64,000 nucleotides of DNA from Deltaproteobacteria bacterium (GTDB lineage: Bacteria; Desulfobacterota; Desulfomonilia; UBA1062). Where the stretch lies: contig JAKPPU010000032.1 of the NCBI GenBank assembly GCA_029547185.1, forward strand, positions 1 through 64,000, in the 5' to 3' direction. The notes below the pieces were generated by a model that did not search any database, was not told where the DNA came from, and was given only the letters and a program-made list of their open reading frames with translations. Within the stretch, counting starts at the first letter, position 1. Each line of letters opens with the position of its first letter. The position numbers and the translations under genes were made by a program. Below, one piece after another: positions 1 to 8,074 of the stretch.

Positions 1-348
1 CGGCTCTGGATCGACCCGGAGCTGGAGCTCGAGAGCTACACGAAGGAAGACAGGAAGATCTGGGACCGGGAGCTCGAGAGGCTCCGCCATTCCCTGAAAT
101 CGCTGCCCAACGGATTGAACACAAGGATCGTCATGACGCACTTCCCGCCGATCTCTCTCGAGGGAAGAGAGAGCAAAGCAGTGGAGATCGCCAGGGAGTT
201 CGGGTGCGATATCTGGGTATTCGGCCACATGCATCTGGGGAATCTGAACTATGGCGGGTTCAACCGGACCATCGACGGCATCCGGTTCGAGTTCGTCTCG
301 GCGGATTACCTCGATTTCAGGCCCAGGCTCATCCTTGATGCGGGATAA
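1..348 (+). CDS. Metallophosphoesterase, C-terminal fragment (partial)
   Basis: The frame is open from base 1, so the 5' part lies outside the window. The visible 115 residues carry the C-terminal half of a calcineurin-like phosphoesterase: the metal-binding VMTHFPP block (about residue 43) and the GHMH motif (VFGHMHLGN, about residue 75), both typical of di-metal phosphoesterases acting on phosphomono- or diesters. The N-terminal DxH and GDxxD blocks are outside the window, so substrate and full activity cannot be judged. A 143-bp gap separates it from the sugar-transfer genes that follow. Confidence 0.7.
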   Translation, partial: RLWIDPELELESYTKEDRKIWDRELERLRHSLKSLPNGLNTRIVMTHFPPISLEGRESKAVEIAREFGCDIWVFGHMHLGNLNYGGFNRTIDGIRFEFVSADYLDFRPRLILDAG

Positions 349-359
349 GCTCCGGCAGG

Positions 360-388
360 TTTAACGTTTTCCTAAAAAAATGTATAAT
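360..388 (+). promoter_or_regulatory. Putative sigma-70 promoter upstream of the glycosyltransferase operon
   Basis: A perfect -10 hexamer TATAAT lies at 383-388, with a weak -35 TTTAAC at 360-365 (17-bp spacing). It sits in the 143-bp gap after the phosphoesterase and about 100 bp before the GTG start at 492, so it could drive the following sugar genes. The -35 matches consensus poorly; this is sequence inference only. Confidence 0.4.
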
Positions 389-491
389 AGATTTCGATAA
401 GGGGGAGATGGGCACTTTGTTCCGGCGTATAGTCTCGAAAAGACATTTCGCTTCGTTTTCCATATGGAGTTGACAGGAGAGGTATGCTCAA

Positions 492-1466
492 GTGAATATC
501 TCGGTGGTCATTCCGGTCTATAACAGCAGCTCAATCCTGCCCGAGCTGGTGCTTCGCCTGGGGGAGGTTCTCAAGACATGCAGTCAGGAGCACGAGCTGA
601 TCTTCGTAAACGATGGAAGCAGGGACCGGAGCTGGGAGGTCATCTGCAGGCTCGTGGCCGACAACAGCTGGGTCCGAGGGATCAACCTCATGCGGAATTA
701 CGGCCAGCACAACGCCCTCTTGTGCGGCATCAGGATGGCCAGGCACGATATTATCGTCACCATGGATGATGATCTCCAGCACCCTCCAGAGGAGATACCG
801 AAGCTCATCGAAAAGCTGGATGACGGCTATGATGTGGTCTACGGCTCGCCCGTTCATGAACAGCACGGCTTGTGGCGGGATATGGCTTCCCTCATCACCA
901 AGTCATCGCTGAAGGCGACAATCGGCATCGAGACCGCTCGGATGGTAAGCGCCTTCAGGGCTTTCCGTACCCAGCTGCGAGATGCGTTCTCGGAATACCG
1001 AGGCTCTTTCGTTTCTCTGGATGTCCTTCTTACCTGGGGGACAACGCGATTCACCGCAGTTCCTGTCAGGCATGATGTACGCAAAGCTGGTGCGTCAAAC
1101 TACACTCTCTGGAAGCTCGTAACCCATGCCTTCAATATGATCACCGGCTTCAGCCCTGTTCCTCTCCAAGTTGCGAGCATTCTCGGCTTTTTGTTCACTT
1201 TGTTCGGGCTTATCATTCTGGCGATCGTTATCGGAAACTATTTCATCCGCGGGGGCAGCGTGCCGGGGTTTTCATTTCTGGCGTGCACGATAGCCATATT
1301 CTCCGGCGTGCAGCTGCTGATGCTCGGAATCTTCGGAGAGTATCTCGCCCGGATTCATTTCCGGACAATGGAACGCCCCAGCAGCGTTATCCGTGAGATC
1401 CGGGAGCCGGGGTCCGACACCAGGCCAGCACCCCAAGTCGAGCAGAGCAGTCATGGCCGAGCATGA
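492..1466 (+). CDS. GT2 polyprenyl-phosphate glycosyltransferase (GtrB/DPM1/ArnC-like)
   Basis: The 324-aa protein has an N-terminal GT-A domain beginning ISVVIPVYN, a DDD nucleotide-sugar/metal motif at residues 92-94 (MDDDLQHPPEE), and two C-terminal membrane segments near 226-248 and 263-288. This is the layout of GtrB, DPM1 and ArnC enzymes, which load a sugar from an NDP-sugar onto a lipid carrier at the inner membrane. The GTG start at 492 follows an AGGAGA site. It precedes GNAT, methyltransferase and WecE-like genes with overlaps, suggesting one operon for a modified surface sugar. The exact sugar is unknown. Confidence 0.85.
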   Translation: MNISVVIPVYNSSSILPELVLRLGEVLKTCSQEHELIFVNDGSRDRSWEVICRLVADNSWVRGINLMRNYGQHNALLCGIRMARHDIIVTMDDDLQHPPEEIPKLIEKLDDGYDVVYGSPVHEQHGLWRDMASLITKSSLKATIGIETARMVSAFRAFRTQLRDAFSEYRGSFVSLDVLLTWGTTRFTAVPVRHDVRKAGASNYTLWKLVTHAFNMITGFSPVPLQVASILGFLFTLFGLIILAIVIGNYFIRGGSVPGFSFLACTIAIFSGVQLLMLGIFGEYLARIHFRTMERPSSVIREIREPGSDTRPAPQVEQSSHGRA

Positions 1467-2222
1467 TCTCAATATCTGCCTTTCAAAAATAGACGAAGAT
1501 CGCTTCGGGATAAAGACGGCAAAAGCCCTCGTATCGAGCGTATCGGATGTCCGCGAGGCTATGGGATTCTGCAAATCGCATCAGGTAGAGCTCCTCATCG
1601 CCCGCTGCCCCGTCACAGGGCTTGAAGCTGCCCAGGAAATGGAGAGGCAGGGATTTTCCCTGATGGATACCCTCATGTATTTCTCTCACGACCTCAAAAA
1701 AATACCCATCCCAGAAGAGATCCAGGGTGTGGCAATAAGGCGTGCAGAGCCCGGAGAAGAGCTTCTGGTAAAGGATGTCGCCGGGGAGTCGTTCAGGGGA
1801 TACCTCGGCCACTACCATGCCGACCCGAGGCTTCTACGGGAAGAATGCAATGAGGTATACATAGATTGGGCATACCGGGCATGCACATCTCCCAGACGCA
1901 CAGGTGAAGTGTTTGTCGCAGAATCTGACGGCAGGATAATCGGTTTCGGCACCATGGGGATCAATGACGAGAGAGAAGGAGAGGGGGGCTCTTTGGTGTT
2001 TCACCTGCTTTCCGGGGCAGGGGAGTCTATCGGTCCATCATGATCAGATGCCTGAACTGGTGCGTGGAAAGAGAGCTCGAGAAGATGGTCATCTCAACGC
2101 AAATCACCAATCAGGCCAGCCAGAAGACATGGATCCGCCTCGGGTTCGAGCCGACCCATTCGTTCTACACTTTTCACAAGTGGTTTGAGCCGCTCGCAGA
2201 AGGCAATCCTTTACAGCCATGA
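1453..2222 (+). pseudogene. GNAT acetyltransferase (WecD-like), frameshifted
   Basis: Two adjacent frames together make one GNAT protein. The first, from ATG 1453, runs through FVAESDGRIIGFGTMG; it then loses the fold and stops at 2043. In the next frame the expected acetyl-CoA motif appears immediately (GVSPAFRGRGVYRS) and continues to 2222. The switch falls in a run of six G at 1983-1988; one added base would restore the frame. The family resembles WecD, the TDP-fucosamine acetyltransferase, which fits the WecE-like gene two genes downstream. It is either a real lesion or a homopolymer sequencing error. It overlaps both neighbours by a few bases. Confidence 0.75.
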
Positions 2223-3109
2223 AAATCTGTAAATTATGCGGGCATGGCTTTTCGTCACCAGGTTGGCGCTGTCCCCGATGTGAAGAAGCGCCGACATCCA
2301 TCAATGGCTTTCTTTCCTTTGTCGAAGAAAAGATGCAACTGCATGATTCATTCAAGCCGGAATACTTCCCGCTGCTCTACCGGCTGGAAGCGGGCAGCTT
2401 CTGGTTTCAGCACCGGACAAGGCTTATTCTCGGAGCAATCGCACATTGTTCACCTGCACCGAAGAATGTGCTGGAGATCGGATGCGGTACCGGCTTTGCC
2501 TTGGCGGAGATTCGTAAGACATACCCTGACGCGACTCTCTCGGGCAGCGACCTCTTCACGGAGAGCCTTCATTTCGCAAGCATGAGAGTTCCAACCGCTT
2601 CTTTTTATCAGATGGATGCATACCGGATGCCCTTTAATGAGGAATTCGATCTCATCCTGGCACTGGATATTCTCGAACATATCGATAATGACTCCCGAGT
2701 ACTCAGTGAGATATTCAGATCCCTCAGTCCTGGCGGGCGGGTGATCGTTACCGTACCCCAGCACAGGTGGCTCTGGAGCATACAGGATGTGAAGGCGTTC
2801 CACAGGAGACGGTATACGCGGCGGGAGTTGGTGGGCAAGATGAGGCATGAGGGATTCAAAATCGCTTGTGTGACCTCGTTCATAACGCTCCTGCTCCCCT
2901 TGATGGTCCTCTCGAGATTGTACGGTCGATTTGCCGTGAACGCCCGGAAAGAGTATGATCCTTTGCGAGAGCTGAAAATGCATCCCTTAATGAATAGAAT
3001 TATGGGAAGGGTATGCCGTGTGGAGGAACGTGTTCTTCAAAGGGGAATAAAACTTCCTACAGGCGGATCGCTGCTCTGCATCGGGGTCAAGGAGCTCGGA
3101 CATGGATGA
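2219..3109 (+). CDS. Class I SAM-dependent methyltransferase with N-terminal zinc ribbon
   Basis: The protein is 296 aa. The N-terminus has CxxC pairs at C4/C7 and C18/C21, a likely zinc ribbon. The methyltransferase fold begins near residue 80 with the glycine-rich SAM motif LEIGCGTGFA (about 85-94), followed by an acidic strand-2 (SGSDLF) and the motif DLILALDILEHI. Members of this UbiE-like group often act on sugars or lipids in polysaccharide clusters. ATG 2219 overlaps the GNAT stop as ATGA, and its own end overlaps the next start by 8 bp, so it is translationally coupled. Substrate unknown. Confidence 0.8.
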   Translation: MKICKLCGHGFSSPGWRCPRCEEAPTSINGFLSFVEEKMQLHDSFKPEYFPLLYRLEAGSFWFQHRTRLILGAIAHCSPAPKNVLEIGCGTGFALAEIRKTYPDATLSGSDLFTESLHFASMRVPTASFYQMDAYRMPFNEEFDLILALDILEHIDNDSRVLSEIFRSLSPGGRVIVTVPQHRWLWSIQDVKAFHRRRYTRRELVGKMRHEGFKIACVTSFITLLLPLMVLSRLYGRFAVNARKEYDPLRELKMHPLMNRIMGRVCRVEERVLQRGIKLPTGGSLLCIGVKELGHG

Positions 3110-4250
3110 AAAGAAAATCAAGATTCCCTACAACAAGCCTTTCATCGTGGGACAGGAACTGTATTACATTGCGCAGGCCGTTATCGAGGGGCAACTGGCC
3201 GGAGACGGCCCTTTTACGAAGCGGTGCCATAAATGGCTCGAAGACAATCTGGGCTGCCGGAAGGCTTTGCTGACCCATTCCTGCACGGCTTCCCTGGAGA
3301 TGGCGGCCATGCTGTGCGGCATTCAGCCCGAAGACGAAGTAATCATGCCGTCGTTCACCTTTGTCTCGACGGCAAATGCCTTTGTCCTGCGCGGCGCAGT
3401 GCCTGTTTTCGTGGATATACGCCCCGACACGCTCAACATCGATGAGAAGCTCATCGAGCAGGCCTTAAGCCCGAAGACGAGGGCTATTGTCCCGGTCCAC
3501 TATGCGGGCGTGCCCTGTGCCATGGACGAGATTCTCGAGATCGCTCGGAAAAACAAGCTGTATGTGATCGAAGATGCCGCCCAGTCTCTCCTCTCGACAT
3601 ACAAAGACAGGTTTCTCGGGACCATAGGCCATCTCGGCTGCCTGAGCTTTCATGAGACCAAGAATATCATCAGCGGCGAGGGCGGCGCATTGCTTATCAA
3701 CGATGACATGTTCTGCGAGAGGGGCGAGGTCATCAGGGAGAAGGGCACGAACCGGTCGCAGTTCTTCCGGGGCGAGGTGGACAAGTATACCTGGGTTGAT
3801 ATCGGATCTTCCTACCTGCCGAGCGAGCTGGTCAGCGCGTTTCTTTTTGCGCAGATGGAGCAGGCTGACAAGATAATCAGAACGCGAAACAGAATCTTCC
3901 AGACATATTTATATCTCCTCAGACCCTTGGAAAGCGAAGGGAAATTGAGGCTCCCGTTTGTCGGCAACGAGAGTTCCAATAACGGTCATATCTTCTATAT
4001 CATTGTATCTTCTCTGGAACAGCGTGATGGGCTTATCAAGTATTTAAATTCTCACGGGATAAAGGCAATCTTCCATTATGTTCCGCTCCACTCGTCGCCC
4101 GCGGGGAGAAAATACGGCCGTGCCAGCGGTGAGATGAAGCAGACTAACAGTTTGAGTGACAGGCTGGTCAGACTGCCGCTGTATTATGGTATGAAAGACG
4201 ATGAAGTATACCTTGTAACAGAGCATATCAGTAATTTCTTTAAGGGGTAA
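3102..4250 (+). CDS. wecE: dTDP-4-amino-4,6-dideoxygalactose transaminase-like (WecE/RffA type)
   Basis: The 382-aa protein is a DegT/DnrJ/EryC1 family PLP aminotransferase. It opens with IPYNKPFIVGQEL, carries the EDAAQ motif near residues 157-161, and the PLP lysine as K187 in SFHETKNI, a context typical of WecE. WecE transfers an amino group from glutamate to dTDP-4-keto-6-deoxy-glucose. With the WecD-like GNAT (broken by a frameshift) this would give dTDP-Fuc4NAc-type sugar. Length matches the family. The call rests on motifs and context; another 4-amino sugar aminotransferase is possible. Confidence 0.85.
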   Translation: MDEKKIKIPYNKPFIVGQELYYIAQAVIEGQLAGDGPFTKRCHKWLEDNLGCRKALLTHSCTASLEMAAMLCGIQPEDEVIMPSFTFVSTANAFVLRGAVPVFVDIRPDTLNIDEKLIEQALSPKTRAIVPVHYAGVPCAMDEILEIARKNKLYVIEDAAQSLLSTYKDRFLGTIGHLGCLSFHETKNIISGEGGALLINDDMFCERGEVIREKGTNRSQFFRGEVDKYTWVDIGSSYLPSELVSAFLFAQMEQADKIIRTRNRIFQTYLYLLRPLESEGKLRLPFVGNESSNNGHIFYIIVSSLEQRDGLIKYLNSHGIKAIFHYVPLHSSPAGRKYGRASGEMKQTNSLSDRLVRLPLYYGMKDDEVYLVTEHISNFFKG

Positions 4251-4257
4251 AGGCGTA

Positions 4258-4340
4258 GAGTATCGTATACTCGTGCCTCGGTAATCATTTTATTCCCTTG
4301 TACAACCAAGCGCACTTAGTGTACGGTAAATATGTATACA
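4258..4340 (+). promoter_or_regulatory. Cluster of palindromes upstream of GntR gene (candidate operators)
   Basis: Three dyads lie between wecE and the GntR gene: GAGTAT-CGT-ATACTC at 4258-4272 (perfect 6-3-6), TTGTACAA at 4298-4305 inside CTTGTACAACCAAG, and TGTATACA at 4333-4340. GntR/FCD regulators commonly bind short GT..AC palindromes and autoregulate, so these are candidate operator sites. No binding is shown. Confidence 0.45.
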
Positions 4341-4376
4341 CGTAGTATTTTAAGTGCAAGGAGTGCGTGGTTAACG

Positions 4377-5126
4377 ATGATGAAAAGAACCAAGCTGCCA
4401 GGACTTTCCCGAATCGAAAAGTCTCCGGATATTCCAACCCTGGTGATGAACCAGATCATCGACCTCATCTCGCAGGGCAAGCTCAAAATCGGGGAGAAGC
4501 TCCCTTCCGAACAGGAAATGACCGAGCTCTTCGGTATCAGCCGCATCTCGCTCAGGGAGGCCATGAAGCTTCTCGAGGCAAAGGGCTATATCGAATCCAG
4601 GGACAGGAAGGGCAAATACGTCAAGTCCCTGACCCACAACGTGAAGTCTTCCATAGAAGATCTCATCTCAGTCAACCATGAGAAGATCTGGGAGCTGCTC
4701 GCCGTGAGAAGGCTCATCGATTCCGAAGCCGCCTCTCTCGCCGCAAAGAATGCCTCGAAGGATCAGAAAAAGCGCTTTGACAAGATTCTCGAGAGAATCG
4801 GGGTCATCGGTACCGACAACGTCCTCACCTCCAAGGAGGGGGGCAAGCTCTACTCGGACTTCTTCGATATCCTGGCCGACTCCACAAAAAACACGATATT
4901 CGTTCACTTGCGGGATACGATCGCCAACGTGCTCACCGGGGCCTTCCCCTACAGCAGGAAAAAGCTCTCCCGCGTGGAAAACTCCTCCCGCGACATCGTG
5001 GACCAGCTCCTCAGGATCGCGGATGCCATCGGGAGGAAAGACCCGGATGCAGCCAAGGCATTGACCATCGAGCATATCGATTATATTGAAAAATCCCTGA
5101 GAAAGGTTCTCAAGGAAGGCGAATGA
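4377..5126 (+). CDS. GntR-family transcriptional regulator (FadR/FCD subfamily)
   Basis: From ATG 4377 the protein is 249 aa. The N-terminal winged helix shows the GntR signature (GEKLPSEQEMTELFGISRISLREAMKLLEAKGYIE, written here as adjoining blocks GEKLPSEQEMTELFG and ISRISLREAMKLL). The C-terminal helical FCD-type domain holds an effector pocket, usually for an organic acid with bound metal. AAGGAG lies at 4358-4363; a farther upstream in-frame ATG at 4332 has no ribosome site. Palindromes in the 126-bp upstream gap suggest autoregulation. Its target genes are not evident: it stands between a sugar cluster and a convergent HAD gene. Confidence 0.85.
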   Translation: MMKRTKLPGLSRIEKSPDIPTLVMNQIIDLISQGKLKIGEKLPSEQEMTELFGISRISLREAMKLLEAKGYIESRDRKGKYVKSLTHNVKSSIEDLISVNHEKIWELLAVRRLIDSEAASLAAKNASKDQKKRFDKILERIGVIGTDNVLTSKEGGKLYSDFFDILADSTKNTIFVHLRDTIANVLTGAFPYSRKKLSRVENSSRDIVDQLLRIADAIGRKDPDAAKALTIEHIDYIEKSLRKVLKEGE

Positions 5127-5135
5127 GCCCTCTCT

Positions 5136-5178
5136 CTTCCCTGCAGGGGTCCACGGAGCAAGGGTTCCTGCGGGGAAG
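5136..5178 (+). terminator. Hairpin between convergent genes
   Basis: Arms CTTCCCTGCAGG (5136-5147) and CCTGCGGGGAAG (5167-5178) pair with one mismatch. The hairpin lies between the GntR gene end and the HAD gene end, as expected for a shared terminator, but there is no T-tract, so intrinsic termination is uncertain. Confidence 0.45.
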
Positions 5179-5196
5179 GGACCGAATGAATAATAC

Positions 5197-5781
5197 TCAC
5201 CTGCCGTTCCAGGTTATCAGAGAATCGATCTCGTCCCAGCACTTCACCACCGTGTAGGGGTGTGCTTCACGGTTCCAGGGCTGGTCGAAAACGATGGGCG
5301 TGATCCCCTGGGCTGCAATGAGATGGCACGTATCGAGCCTGTCCTCCACGAAGAATCTGGTGCCGTGCTGCTTGAGGATCTCGAGCTTTGCCGTGCTTTC
5401 GCTGGTCGCACTGATCCTGATCGAATCGGGACGTATCCGGGGAATGTTCTTTTCGAACCAGCGCTCGACCGGGCCGCTGATGGGCCGCGCCGTTACGACG
5501 GAGATCGGCGGCGCAGTCTCGGCTATCCGGGTGAGGACGTCGGCCGCGCCTGCATTGGGCTCCAGATCGAGCTCGTGGGGATAATAGGTGAGGGTGCTGA
5601 AAAGCTGCGCCACGTGGTCCTGGTCCATTTTGATGATCCGGAGAAAGTCATATTCCTTGATCGACTCATAGTCGATGTCGACATCATAATCCCTCTTTGC
5701 CATCTGGACGAACAGCCTGAAGGTGTCGGCCACCACCCCGTCGAAGTCAAAAGCGATCTCGTGCGCCAGGATTTCCATCAT
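5197..5781 (-). CDS. HAD-superfamily hydrolase (5'-nucleotidase type C-like)
   Basis: The 194-aa protein has the HAD motif I DFDGVVADT (D12, D14), the motif II threonine in VVTARP, and a motif III/IV region RFFVEDRLDT. This order suits a phosphohydrolase of the NT5C/NT5C-like group, though a phosphosugar phosphatase is possible. A longer reading from 5877 exists, but the N-terminal extension has no family match, and AAGGAC precedes the tandem ATGs at 5781/5778. It is convergent with the GntR gene and divergent from tRNA-Val. Confidence 0.75.
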   Translation of the reverse strand: MMEILAHEIAFDFDGVVADTFRLFVQMAKRDYDVDIDYESIKEYDFLRIIKMDQDHVAQLFSTLTYYPHELDLEPNAGAADVLTRIAETAPPISVVTARPISGPVERWFEKNIPRIRPDSIRISATSESTAKLEILKQHGTRFFVEDRLDTCHLIAAQGITPIVFDQPWNREAHPYTVVKCWDEIDSLITWNGR

Positions 5782-5918
5782 ACCGTCCTTACCATTCAAG
5801 AATAGAAGCTTTGAGTCCTGTCTACCATACCGGGACGCCGGATGGGAAGATTTTCCCGATGCCCTAAAATCATTCATGAAATAACAGATAGGTCAAAATA
5901 CGGTGCTCGAAAAACCGG

Positions 5919-5946
5919 TTGACAAATGGCAAAGATACAGGATAAC
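5919..5946 (+). promoter_or_regulatory. Promoter for tRNA-Val
   Basis: A perfect -35 TTGACA at 5919-5924 is followed after 16 bp by GATAAC at 5941-5946. Transcription would begin about 8 bp before the tRNA 5' end at 5961, which suits a stable RNA promoter. Confidence 0.55.
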
Positions 5947-5960
5947 GAAAAAGCAGTTAC

Positions 5961-6035
5961 AGGCACGTAGCTCAGGGGGAGAGCACCACCTTGACGCGGT
6001 GGGGGTCCAGGGTTCAAATCCCTGCGTGCCTACCA
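5961..6035 (+). tRNA. tRNA-Val(GAC)
   Basis: A full cloverleaf folds by eye: acceptor AGGCACG/CGTGCCT, D-arm GCTC/GAGC, anticodon stem CCACC/GGTGG around loop TTGACGC (anticodon GAC, reading the valine codon GUC), T-arm CAGGG/CCCTG with loop TTCAAAT, discriminator A and an encoded CCA at 6033-6035. All stems are perfect Watson-Crick. Its last 19 bases are repeated at 8038-8056, marking the downstream DNA as inserted. Confidence 0.95.
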
Positions 6036-6038
6036 TTT
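6017..6038 (+). repeat. Direct repeat copy 1 (att-like, inside tRNA-Val)
   Basis: This is 22 bp running from the T-loop end through the acceptor strand and CCA to TTT, identical to 8038-8059. The flanks differ on both sides of the repeat (tRNA body upstream, CATCTC downstream), so the identity is limited to this core. Confidence 0.85.
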
Positions 6039-6065
6039 CATCTCAGGTTCATGGCTCTCTCTAAA

Positions 6066-7745
6066 TCAATTCCGTTCCATCACAAAGATATTAGTACTAG
6101 AGACGGCGGGACATTGTGTAAGATTGTTCTCCCAAAACGATACATAACTGGTAGGGGCCACATTGAATACTCCTATAGTACGATAATGTTTCGTTAAATA
6201 CGTCTTTGCCCAATACAATATCGACTTGTTTGAATCCATACCAGCCTTCCAGGAGTGCGGCATATTCACAAGCACTGCATATTTAGGGCGGATTGTTTCA
6301 ATCTCGCGGATCATTTCTTCCTGCATCTTGCCAGCATAATTTTGAGACTCCATCAAACTGTATACGTAAATATATCCTGTCGCGGATTTTCTGTTTGAGT
6401 AAAAGCAGATTTGAGGCTCAGATCCTAAAATTGCTATCTTGTCATCTGTGGTTGAATGATTTTTAATATATTCGGCAATATCTATGGATTCAACGAAGGG
6501 GTTATCATAATAAATCATCCAGCATGCCTCGATCGGTGAAGCTTTGAAGATAAAATCTCTCAATGTCCAGACTGGTATCATCAAGGCGATCGCAAGAACA
6601 GTGACAGGCAATGCCTGGATGTAGGAGGGCATTCCCCTCGCAGAAAAAAGACGTACCATCCCGCTGATAAAGGCGCCATTTAGTAACGCTACCACGGGAA
6701 GCAGTGTTATGAAATAATGGTTGCGAAAGTAGAAACCTGGAATGATCGTCAGGAATGAAAAGAAGGATAATCCAGTGAGGAAGATCCAGTTGGCCTTTAT
6801 TTTCTTATCCCAGAAAATTCCTGTCAGACCCAATCCGGCCATTGCCCAAAGAATCTCCCCAGAGTACATGACGAGATATAAATGATCTATAAATTCACGG
6901 GGGACACCACTTAGCGGTTTTAATGATACGTATTGGTGTGCATAGGTGATGGTCCAGAACCAGAATTTCTGAAAAGCACCAGTTATATAGAGCAACAAAC
7001 AACTTATGATAAATGGGATAACCGAAGCGGATATCAGTATAAAAGTCCCGATCAGAGGTCTTTTCCAGTCCATCCGGTTTTTCCTGAGGCTGTCAGTTAT
7101 GAAATAGAGGACAGCAAAAATGACAAAAAAGGCTGCGTGCTGCTTTATGATGAATGCCAGACCATACAAGAATCCACTGGCAAAAATCATCCAGTACTTG
7201 CCTTTATCGAGTGCGTGCAAGAGAAGCAGTGTGGCTGCAAGTACAAAGGGAACGATGAACTGCGTAGCATGCGCAGCAGTACCGCAAACAGTCGGGCTAA
7301 GGGACAGGAGGGCATAAACGGACGCTGAAACCACACTGGTTAGGTCATCAAAAAGCCTTCGTGCAAGTAAAAACAAGAGTACTATAGCAGCGGTATTGAA
7401 GACCAGTAATCCCAAGTGGATGCCGATGATCGTCTGACCGAAAGCTGCCATGATAAGGGCATATAAGGCATAAATGCCAGGAAATTTCATGTTGTATGCC
7501 AGGAGGTAAGGAGGTATCCCCTGGAGCATCAATTGACCCATATAGGCAAACTCTCCCTCATCCCGTTCCAGGGGAATTTGAAGCAATCGGATACGGATCG
7601 ATACAGTGAACAAAATAATGAGGGTCAATGATATCCAAGGCCAGTATTTCTTTAAGAACAGCACCAGTACATTGGGCTGATACGTTTTTGCTGGAATGTT
7701 AACACTGTATTTATGAGGCTTCCTCACATTTCTCGGGTGTGGCAT
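6066..7745 (-). CDS. GT39/PMT_2-type membrane glycosyltransferase (ArnT-like)
   Basis: The 559-aa protein has a cytoplasmic N-terminus, then about ten or more hydrophobic segments, the first near residues 36-52. Right after it comes LERDEGEFAY with the acidic pair at about D62/E63, the periplasmic catalytic motif of GT-C enzymes that take sugar from a polyprenyl-phosphate donor. The C-terminal third is soluble (SEPQICFYSN, PHSWKAGMDSN). AT-rich codon use sets it apart from all neighbours. It is the only gene of the tRNA-Val islet and may extend a surface glycan whose donor could come from a GT2 enzyme such as the one at 492. Acceptor unknown. Confidence 0.8.
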   Translation of the reverse strand: MPHPRNVRKPHKYSVNIPAKTYQPNVLVLFLKKYWPWISLTLIILFTVSIRIRLLQIPLERDEGEFAYMGQLMLQGIPPYLLAYNMKFPGIYALYALIMAAFGQTIIGIHLGLLVFNTAAIVLLFLLARRLFDDLTSVVSASVYALLSLSPTVCGTAAHATQFIVPFVLAATLLLLHALDKGKYWMIFASGFLYGLAFIIKQHAAFFVIFAVLYFITDSLRKNRMDWKRPLIGTFILISASVIPFIISCLLLYITGAFQKFWFWTITYAHQYVSLKPLSGVPREFIDHLYLVMYSGEILWAMAGLGLTGIFWDKKIKANWIFLTGLSFFSFLTIIPGFYFRNHYFITLLPVVALLNGAFISGMVRLFSARGMPSYIQALPVTVLAIALMIPVWTLRDFIFKASPIEACWMIYYDNPFVESIDIAEYIKNHSTTDDKIAILGSEPQICFYSNRKSATGYIYVYSLMESQNYAGKMQEEMIREIETIRPKYAVLVNMPHSWKAGMDSNKSILYWAKTYLTKHYRTIGVFNVAPTSYVSFWENNLTQCPAVSSTNIFVMERN

Positions 7746-8037
7746 TATTCAGGCAGACCTCCTCGTACTCTTCATCAGGAGAGCGCAATAACAAGGTATA
7801 TTTTATTAACATAATCATTATCTTACCACTACTTTATTTTTATGCTTCCGTGAGTTGAAAGGTGAAATCTTTGGAATGGCTTCAGGGCGTATACCTTTTT
7901 GTACCTGTGGTTCAAGCGAGGCCGGATGCAACCTTCCCCTTTACATCCATCCCCATTTTTGTTATCTCACTGCAAAGCTGTCTTAAATCCGGATTTTTAA
8001 GGCCTTAAGCAGCTCAGAAAGTAGAATGCAGGCTCGT
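7746..8037. other. Non-coding remainder of the islet
   Basis: This AT-rich stretch lies upstream of the GT39 gene and ends at the second tRNA repeat. I see no convincing ORF, hairpin or integrase remnant. The promoter for the GT39 gene should be here. The last 40 bp (AGCTCAG at 8011) only loosely recall a tRNA body. Confidence 0.5.
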
Positions 8038-8059
8038 AATCCCTGCGTGCCTACCATTT
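8038..8059 (+). repeat. Direct repeat copy 2 (displaced tRNA-Val 3' end)
   Basis: This is an exact copy of 6017-6038. It is followed by a longer T run (TTTTTTT from 8057) than copy 1, so it may represent the original tRNA 3' flank and terminator displaced by the insertion, with copy 1 brought in by the element. Confidence 0.85.
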
Positions 8060-8074
8060 TTTTATGGAGAACCT

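Larger units (their letters stand above)
6017..8059. mobile_element. Small genomic islet in tRNA-Val 3' end, flanked by 22-bp att-like direct repeats
   Basis: The T-arm/acceptor 3' end of tRNA-Val (6017-6038) is repeated exactly at 8038-8059, just before thrS. Between the copies lies about 2 kb with visibly lower GC than the neighbours, coding one membrane glycosyltransferase on the opposite strand. Integrases of the tyrosine family typically insert at tRNA 3' ends and leave such repeats. No integrase, transposase or excisionase is inside, so this is a remnant or a passively mobilised islet. Removing it would place tRNA-Val about 40 bp before thrS. Confidence 0.7.
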
